From positions 1 to 46,759 of the forward strand of contig JAFGGE010000098.1 in the NCBI GenBank assembly GCA_016930745.1: 46,759 bases of DNA, read 5' to 3'. How positions within the stretch are numbered: the stretch's first letter is position 1; each line of letters starts with the position of its first letter. Made by a program: the position numbers and the translations under genes. Shown here piece after piece: positions 41,741-46,759 of this stretch. A model generated the notes under the pieces. The model was not told the origin of the DNA and searched no databases. It worked only from the letters and a program-made list of their open reading frames with translations. The stretch is from Sedimentisphaerales bacterium. GTDB taxonomy: Bacteria > Planctomycetota > Phycisphaerae > Sedimentisphaerales > Anaerohalosphaeraceae.

Positions 41741-42812
41741 CGGAACCGTGCCGGCTCTGCAGGATGTCTGCCTGTCGGTGGAGGCCGGGGAACTGTTGGT
41801 GGTCGTCGGCCCCTCCGGATCCGGCAAGACGACGCTTCTTCGGATCATCGCCGGACTGGAAACGCCGGATAGCGGCCGTCTGTATTTCGACGAAAAGGAT
41901 ATGACCGATGTCGATCCGAAACAACGGAATGTGGCGATGGTATTCCAGGAGGGGAATTTATATCCGCACCTGTTTGTGCGGGACAATATGGCATTTCCCT
42001 TAAAAGCACGTCGTTTACCCGCTTCCCAGATCAGCAAGACCGTTCGCAAAGCGGCACAGATGCTGCACATCGAGGATTTGCTGGACCGCAGACCGCATAC
42101 ATTGTCGGCCGGACAGCGCGGACGGGTGGCCCTGGGCCGCGCTATGGTTCGACAGCCGGCCGTTTTTCTGCTGGATGAACCGCTGGCCAACCTCGATGTC
42201 GAATTGCGGCATCGCATGCGGACGGAGATCCGTTCGCTGCAACGCTCTCTTGGCGCAACCATGGTTTATGTTACGCACGATCAGAATGAAGCGATGAGTC
42301 TGGCGGACCGGATTTGCCTGCTTCGTGATGGCGCGGTTCAGCAGACCGGTTCGCCCATGGAGATGTATCGACATCCCGCGAACCGGTTCGTGGCCGGTTT
42401 TTTCGGATATCCATCGATGAATTTTATTCCCGGCCGGATCAGGGAAGAAGGCGGCGAAGCCCTGTTCATCTGTCCTCTGGGCGCTATCGGGCTTCCTGCT
42501 TTATTGGCCGAAACCGCGAAAAAAAACGTGGATTGCGATATCGTTCTTGGAATCCGACCGGAGCACATTGCTGTCGTAAAGAAATCGTCGCCACAGGATT
42601 TTTGTGGAAACATACGATCCTTGGAAATGCTCGGAAGGGAAACCTTGGTTACGGTGGAGACCACCGAGGAAATACGTATGACATTTTTATCCGATCCGGA
42701 TATTTTCTTGTCCATAGATCAATCCGTGCAATTACACATCGATGCGGATAAAATGCTTCTGTTTGAAGCCTGTTCTGAGGGCAGACGTCTGACGCCGGAA
42801 TCTATGAAATAA
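41700..42812 (+). CDS. MsmX/UgpC-type sugar ABC transporter ATP-binding protein
   Basis: A 370-residue ATPase of the carbohydrate-importer class. Walker A GPSGSGKTT, Q-loop VFQEGNLYPH, signature LSAGQRGRVALGRAM (Ala replaces the first Gly of LSGGQ), Walker B VFLLDEPLANLD, switch His in YVTHDQNEA, and a C-terminal TOBE-like region (GIRPEHIAVV) are present. I place the start at TTG 41700: AAGGAAG lies ~7 bases upstream and MAQIRLQNLSKRF is the usual family beginning. The gene then overlaps the transporter gene by 41 bases. No permease or binding protein is in the window. MsmX-like ATPases can serve several importers, so this one may power permeases encoded elsewhere. Its position still ties it to amino-sugar uptake. 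Confidence 0.88.
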   Translation: MAQIRLQNLSKRFDGTVPALQDVCLSVEAGELLVVVGPSGSGKTTLLRIIAGLETPDSGRLYFDEKDMTDVDPKQRNVAMVFQEGNLYPHLFVRDNMAFPLKARRLPASQISKTVRKAAQMLHIEDLLDRRPHTLSAGQRGRVALGRAMVRQPAVFLLDEPLANLDVELRHRMRTEIRSLQRSLGATMVYVTHDQNEAMSLADRICLLRDGAVQQTGSPMEMYRHPANRFVAGFFGYPSMNFIPGRIREEGGEALFICPLGAIGLPALLAETAKKNVDCDIVLGIRPEHIAVVKKSSPQDFCGNIRSLEMLGRETLVTVETTEEIRMTFLSDPDIFLSIDQSVQLHIDADKMLLFEACSEGRRLTPESMK

Positions 42813-42832
42813 CGCATTTTTCGGAGGGTATT

Positions 42833-44242
42833 ATGAAGCCATTTCTTATCGCGATGAGTTTTTTAGCGGTTTTATGTTGTGCCTATGCCGAGCCGATTCG
42901 GCTAAATCCCGACAATCCGCATTATCTGCAATGGCGCGGCAAGCCGGTGATTTTAATCACGTCCGGCGAGCATTACGGAGCGGTGCTGAACAGCAGCTTT
43001 GACTATGCCGCCTATCTGAAGACCTTGCAGTCGGACGGCATGATGCTGACTCGCACCTTCAGCGGGGCCTATTGCGAACCGTTCGGCGCGTTTAATATCG
43101 CCAATAATACGCTCGCCCCGGCCAAAGATGCGCTGCTGTGTCCATGGGCTCGTTCGGATCAGCCGGGATACGCCAACGGGGGCAACAAATTCGACCTGAA
43201 ACGCTGGGATCCGGCATATTTCAAACGCCTCAGGGATTTTGTCGCGACCGCGGACAAGCATGATGTGGTGGTGGAGCTGGTGCTGTTTTGCCCGTTCTAT
43301 GAAGATGCCATGTGGTTCCTGAGCCCGATGTATATCAAGAATAACATCAATAGCATCGGCACGATGGATCGGGAGCAAGTATACACCCTGAAGCATACCG
43401 ACCTTTTGAAGGTGCAGGAGGCGATGGTGCGAAAGATCGTGACGGAGTTGAAGGAATTTGATAATCTGTATTACGAAATTTGCAACGAACCGTATTTCGG
43501 CGGGGTCACGCTCGAATGGCAGGCGCATATCGCCCAAATTATTGTGGAAACCGAACAGAAGCTGGGCGTCAAACACCTGATCGCCCAGAATATCGCCAAC
43601 AAAACCCAAAAAATTGAAAACCCTAACCCGCACGTCTCCATCTTCAACTTTCATTACGCCAAGCCACCCGTGGCGGTAACCGATAATTATGGGCTCAACC
43701 GCGTCATCGGCGACGATGAAACCGGCTTTTCCGGCAGTGACGATAAGGCCTATCGCATTGAGGGTTGGAACTTTATCCTGGCCGGCGGCGGAATTTATAA
43801 CAATCTGGACTACTCCTTTCAGGTCGGCCACGAATACGGCAAAGGAGCTGTCAAGGCGCCCGGCGGGGGCGGCACGGAATTCCGAAAGCAGATGCGGATT
43901 CTGCGGGATTTTATTCACAGTTTCGATTTTGTGTATATGAAGCCGGATCGCTCGATTGTTCGGGGCGGCTTGCCTGAAAAGGCCTCGGCCTACGTCCTGG
44001 TCCAGCCGGGCAACGCCTATGCGATTTACCTGAGCGAATGCGGCGGCCCACTGAATCTGCAGCTTGAATTGCCTCAGGGGCTGTGGCGCATCCGGTGGAT
44101 CAACACCAGGACCGGCCAGGTCAATAAAAGAGAGCGTATAACCCATAATGACGGCCTCTGCACCCTTGTTTCGCCCGCCTTTCAAGAGGATATCGCGTTA
44201 CGGGTGATCCGCCCTCAGAACCCTCGGCCGACGCAGCCGTAG
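42833..44242 (+). CDS. Secreted clan GH-A-like (cellulase-type) hydrolase
   Basis: A 469-residue exported enzyme. Signal peptide 1-19 (KPFLIAMSFLAVLCCAYA). The catalytic barrel has PVILITSGEHYGAVLN, MMLTRTFSGAYCEPF, DKHDVVVELVLFCPF, and LYYEICNEPYFGG, with the likely acid/base Glu219 (NEP motif of strand 4), and VIGDDETGFSG with Glu296 as candidate nucleophile on strand 7. A short beta domain ends the protein (YAIYLSECGGPLNLQLELPQ). GGAGGG precedes the ATG, 20 bases after the ABC ATPase stop, so it belongs to the anmK-murQ operon. Family number and substrate cannot be fixed by eye. Given the locus, it may act on peptidoglycan-derived or other amino-sugar glycans, which is an inference from position. 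Confidence 0.8.
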   Translation: MKPFLIAMSFLAVLCCAYAEPIRLNPDNPHYLQWRGKPVILITSGEHYGAVLNSSFDYAAYLKTLQSDGMMLTRTFSGAYCEPFGAFNIANNTLAPAKDALLCPWARSDQPGYANGGNKFDLKRWDPAYFKRLRDFVATADKHDVVVELVLFCPFYEDAMWFLSPMYIKNNINSIGTMDREQVYTLKHTDLLKVQEAMVRKIVTELKEFDNLYYEICNEPYFGGVTLEWQAHIAQIIVETEQKLGVKHLIAQNIANKTQKIENPNPHVSIFNFHYAKPPVAVTDNYGLNRVIGDDETGFSGSDDKAYRIEGWNFILAGGGIYNNLDYSFQVGHEYGKGAVKAPGGGGTEFRKQMRILRDFIHSFDFVYMKPDRSIVRGGLPEKASAYVLVQPGNAYAIYLSECGGPLNLQLELPQGLWRIRWINTRTGQVNKRERITHNDGLCTLVSPAFQEDIALRVIRPQNPRPTQP

Positions 44243-44301
44243 CAAAAGAAGATAGATACGCAAACGGATTGTTATACGTTTCACTTCGGGCAAGAATTGA
44301 G

Positions 44302-45774
44302 ATGGCCAAATTAAAAGATATCTACCGGCCAAGCCTGGGGCTCTTGACGGACCTGTATGAGCTGACGATGGCCTATGGCTATTGGAAGACAGGACGAGGC
44401 TGTGAGGAGGCGGTCTTTACCCTGTCGTTTCGGGATTGTCCGTTCCAAGGCGGCTATGCCGTCGCCTGCGGTCTGGCCTTTGCGATTGATTTTCTCAACG
44501 ACCTGCAATTCGAAAACAAGGATCTGGAGTATCTGGGGCGTCAGAACGGTAACGACGGGAAACCATTGTTTAATCCCGCCTTTCTGGAGTACCTAGGCAG
44601 GATGGAGTTTTCTCTCGATGTAGACGCTATGCCGGAGGGGACCGTTGTGTTTGCTCATCAGCCGCTGTTGCGTGTCCAGGGGCCCCTGCTGCAATGCCAG
44701 ATCGTCGAAACGGCCCTGCTGAACCTGATCAACTTTTCGACCCTGATTGCCACCAAATCAGCACGAATTTGTCAGTCCGCCGAAGGAGATCCGGTACTGG
44801 AATTCGGGCTGCGGCGAGCCCAGGGGATCGACGGCGCTCTGGCCGCGGCCCGGGCAGCCTATGTCGGCGGATGCCCAGGGACCAGCAATGTGCTGGCCGG
44901 GCGGCTGTTCGATATCCCCATTAAAGGAACCCATGCCCATAGCTGGGTCATGTCATTTCCGGATGAGTTCACGGCATTCCAAGCCTATGCCGAAGCCATG
45001 CCCAACAACTGCATTTTTCTGGTCGATACATACAACACGTTGCAGGGAGTAAAACATGCGATCCGAACAGGCCAAAAGCTCCGCGAGAAGGGACATGCCA
45101 TGATCGGCATCCGGCTGGATTCGGGCGACCTGACTTACCTGAGCGTTGAGGCAAGGCGGCTGCTGGATGAAGCAGGCCTTTCAGATGTGAAGATCCTGGC
45201 CAGTAATGACCTGGATGAATTTATTATCCGCGACCTGAAGGACCAAGGGGCAAAAATCACAGTGTGGGGCGTGGGGACACGGCTGGCGACCGGGCATGGC
45301 CAGTCGGCGCTGGGGGGTGTGTACAAGCTTTCGGCAATTCGATCCAACGGAAACGATTGGCAATATAAGGTCAAGCTCAGTGAGGATGTCGCCAAGATCA
45401 ATATCCCCGGCATTCTGCAGGTTCGGCGGTTCTCCGAGAACCATCGATTTGTCGGAGATATGACATACGATCTGCTGCTCGGCGCCCCTGCCGCGCCGCT
45501 GATCATCGATCCCGAGGATGCCACCCGCCGCAAACGGATCGGTCCCAAATGGCAGCAGGAAGATCTTCTTGTGCCGGTATTTCGCAAGGGTCGGTGTGTG
45601 TATGAAGTACCTCCACTGGGTGAATCACGAGGGCGGACAGCACATCAGCTAGAATGGCTGCACCCAGGTATCCGCCGCCTGTTGAATCCTCATCGTTACC
45701 CAGCAGGTATGGAAAAGCAACTCTATGAACTACGTCAGAAATTGATCCTCGAAGCCCGAGGTTTTTCGCAATAA
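44302..45774 (+). CDS. pncB: Nicotinate phosphoribosyltransferase
   Basis: A 490-residue enzyme converting nicotinate and PRPP to nicotinate mononucleotide in the Preiss-Handler route of NAD salvage. Signatures: LGLLTDLYELTMAYGYWK at the N-terminus, FGLRRAQGIDGALAAARAAY, GTSNVLAGRLFDIPIKGTHA followed by HSWVMSF (the phosphorylated His region), IRLDSGDLTYLS and VWGVGTRLATG. ATG 44302 begins just before the conserved part; the longer frame to 44269 is not needed. It follows the secreted hydrolase after 59 bases and is followed by the macro gene after a single base (TAA, then ATG 45776), implying cotranscription with the macro and pncA genes. Assignment is secure. Confidence 0.95.
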   Translation: MAKLKDIYRPSLGLLTDLYELTMAYGYWKTGRGCEEAVFTLSFRDCPFQGGYAVACGLAFAIDFLNDLQFENKDLEYLGRQNGNDGKPLFNPAFLEYLGRMEFSLDVDAMPEGTVVFAHQPLLRVQGPLLQCQIVETALLNLINFSTLIATKSARICQSAEGDPVLEFGLRRAQGIDGALAAARAAYVGGCPGTSNVLAGRLFDIPIKGTHAHSWVMSFPDEFTAFQAYAEAMPNNCIFLVDTYNTLQGVKHAIRTGQKLREKGHAMIGIRLDSGDLTYLSVEARRLLDEAGLSDVKILASNDLDEFIIRDLKDQGAKITVWGVGTRLATGHGQSALGGVYKLSAIRSNGNDWQYKVKLSEDVAKINIPGILQVRRFSENHRFVGDMTYDLLLGAPAAPLIIDPEDATRRKRIGPKWQQEDLLVPVFRKGRCVYEVPPLGESRGRTAHQLEWLHPGIRRLLNPHRYPAGMEKQLYELRQKLILEARGFSQ

Positions 45775-45775
45775 C

Positions 45776-46249
45776 ATGGACGATAATAGAGTACAAGTCG
45801 TTGAAGGTAATCTTCTCGATCAAAATGTAGAGGTCATTGTTAACGCATGGAACCGAAATATCATCCCCTGGTGGTTACTCTTACCCCAAGGAGTATCTGG
45901 AGCTATCAAGAAAAAGGCCGGCTTGGTACCGTTTAGAGAATTATCCAAACATGGGCCAATTCCTCTGGGAGGCGCCGTTCTCACTGGATCCGGACGCCTT
46001 CCTTACAAAGGAATTATTCATGTTGCAGGTATCAATATGTTATGGCGTGCATCACAAAAATCCATCCAAGACAGTGCATATAATGCAATGAAAATTGTTA
46101 CAGAAGAAGGTTTCAATAGCATTGCCTTTCCGATCATCGGAGCCGGTTCTGGCGGCTTTAATAGAGAAAAGGCGTTATCAATCATGCTGGATGCCTTAAA
46201 ACAGTCAATATCAAACGCGGATGTGATAATTGTACGTTATAAGAAATGA
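45776..46249 (+). CDS. Macro-domain protein (ADP-ribose binding/hydrolysis)
   Basis: A 157-residue single macro domain. Conserved features are VEGNLLDQNVEVIVNAWN, with the Asn of the usual VNAAN ligand loop, then GVSGAIKKKAG, PLGGAVLTGSGRLPYKG, IIHVAG, and the phosphate loop FPIIGAGSGGFNREKAL. The stretch NIIPWWLLLPQ between the first two motifs is not in classic MacroD proteins. Macro domains bind or remove ADP-ribose from proteins or process ADP-ribose-1''-phosphate and acetyl-ADP-ribose. The gene looks AT-richer than its neighbours: 24 of 60 bases at 46021-46080 are G or C, against 40 of 60 at 45241-45300 in pncB. That suggests later acquisition. It lies 1 base after pncB and 52 bases before pncA. 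Catalytic activity is not certain. Confidence 0.88.
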   Translation: MDDNRVQVVEGNLLDQNVEVIVNAWNRNIIPWWLLLPQGVSGAIKKKAGLVPFRELSKHGPIPLGGAVLTGSGRLPYKGIIHVAGINMLWRASQKSIQDSAYNAMKIVTEEGFNSIAFPIIGAGSGGFNREKALSIMLDALKQSISNADVIIVRYKK

Positions 46250-46301
46250 ACCATTATCGACGTTCTTGTTAAAGCCTGACAAGGGGTAAGGAGACCTTAC
46301 T

Positions 46302-46759
46302 ATGCGAGCTTTGCTTGTCGTGGACATACAGAACGATTTCGCGCCGGGCGGAGCGCTGGCCGTGCCGGATGGTGATCAGGTCGTGCCTGTCGCCAACCGG
46401 CTCGTGAAGAGCAAGGAGTACGACCTGATTGTCGCAACCCAGGACTGGCATCCATCGGACCATATGTCGTTTGCCAGTCAGCATCTCGGTAAAAAACCGG
46501 GAGATATAATCGAGCTGGATGGGCTGGAGCAGATCCTCTGGCCGGATCATTGTATCCAGCACAGCTACGGCGCCCGGTTTGTCAAGCGTCTGGAAAGCGA
46601 CCATATCCATCGCATTTTTCACAAGGGCACCGATCGATGGATCGACAGCTACAGCGGTTTTTTCGACAATGGACATCGCAAATCGACCGGCCTGGCCGAG
46701 TACCTGCGGGAGCACAGTGTCGATCAGGTGCATATCATCGGCCTGGCGACCGATTATTG
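46302..46759 (+). CDS. pncA: Nicotinamidase, cut by the window edge
   Basis: The first 152 codons of an isochorismatase-fold nicotinamidase that converts nicotinamide to nicotinate, the substrate of PncB. Present are LLVVDIQNDFAPGGALAVPD with the catalytic Asp, ATQDWHPSDHMSFAS with the metal-binding Asp and His, WPDHCIQHSYGARF, and FHKGTDRWIDSYSGFFDNG with the catalytic Lys region. The frame breaks off in GLATDY followed by TG, exactly where the nucleophile Cys (family ATDYCV) is expected, so the last ~50 residues are outside. AAGGAG lies 8 bases before ATG 46302. Together with pncB it forms the NAD salvage pair of this locus. Confidence 0.93.
   Translation, partial: MRALLVVDIQNDFAPGGALAVPDGDQVVPVANRLVKSKEYDLIVATQDWHPSDHMSFASQHLGKKPGDIIELDGLEQILWPDHCIQHSYGARFVKRLESDHIHRIFHKGTDRWIDSYSGFFDNGHRKSTGLAEYLREHSVDQVHIIGLATDY

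Noticed and set aside
42953..44185. 410-codon minus-strand frame opposite the secreted hydrolase
   Set aside because: Shadow frame; the plus strand has a signal peptide, ribosome site and catalytic motifs.
1..46759. CRISPR arrays, tRNA or rRNA genes, insertion sequences, phage genes
   Set aside because: No regularly spaced repeats, cloverleaf-like stretches, transposase motifs or flanking inverted repeats were seen on either strand.

Overview
The window looks like a chromosomal segment of a planctomycete of the class Phycisphaerae (Sedimentisphaerales-like). The best clues are secreted LamG and RCC1-repeat proteins ending in dockerin-like tails (pattern D-x-N-x-D-C-x-V-x-L-x-D-x-A, then a Trp), several secreted or lipid-anchored carbohydrate enzymes, a stand-alone LigD-phosphoesterase-like protein, and a GC-rich coding style. 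This placement is an inference from gene content; no rRNA or tRNA gene was seen. Many promoters are close to the sigma-70 consensus (TTGACA / TATAAT, 16-18 base spacer) and most genes have clear Shine-Dalgarno sequences.

Layout. 1-9.3 kb: 3' end of a GH43 arabinanase-like gene, ahcY, a TlpA-like lipoprotein, a Ycf46-like AAA ATPase, gpsA, a zinc-ribbon membrane protein, a lipoprotein aldose 1-epimerase and a small exported protein. 9.5-17 kb: mgtE, then a promoter with perfect -35 and -10 hexamers driving pilT, a membrane-anchored GspE-like protein that has lost its nucleotide-binding residues, and a CvpA-like membrane protein, followed by pta, a LigD-PE-like gene and a Nudix hydrolase. 17-22.6 kb (minus strand): an RCC1-repeat secreted protein, a sensor kinase/LuxR-type regulator pair and a HlyD-like adaptor with no visible exporter. 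23-33.3 kb: a membrane-anchored nitrilase-family enzyme, a secreted ClpP-fold protein, a Tat-exported TIM-barrel-like protein, two tandem LamG/Ig-like/dockerin proteins with a strong terminator, and a beta-CASP RNase-like protein.

33.4-46.8 kb is the most coherent system. Two operons diverge from about 37.3-37.46 kb. To the right are anmK, murQ, an SSS-type transporter with an unusual periplasmic N-terminal extension, an MsmX/UgpC-type ABC ATPase and a secreted clan GH-A-like hydrolase, with anmK-murQ-transporter joined by ATGA stop/start overlaps. To the left are a double-SIS MurQ/GCKR-like protein, a GNAT acetyltransferase and a second secreted GH-A-like hydrolase. Together they suggest capture and catabolism of (anhydro-)N-acetylmuramic acid or a related lactyl amino sugar. 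The shared promoter region carries three GTCAA(A)TCG repeats and a palindrome. Further right is an NAD-salvage group: pncB, an AT-richer macro-domain gene, and pncA cut by the window edge just at its expected catalytic cysteine.

I saw no CRISPR array, insertion sequence, prophage or tRNA. The items I consider most worth following are the pseudo-ATPase beside pilT, the divergent MurNAc locus with its non-catalytic MurQ paralogue and modified transporter, and the macro gene inside the pncB-pncA pair.
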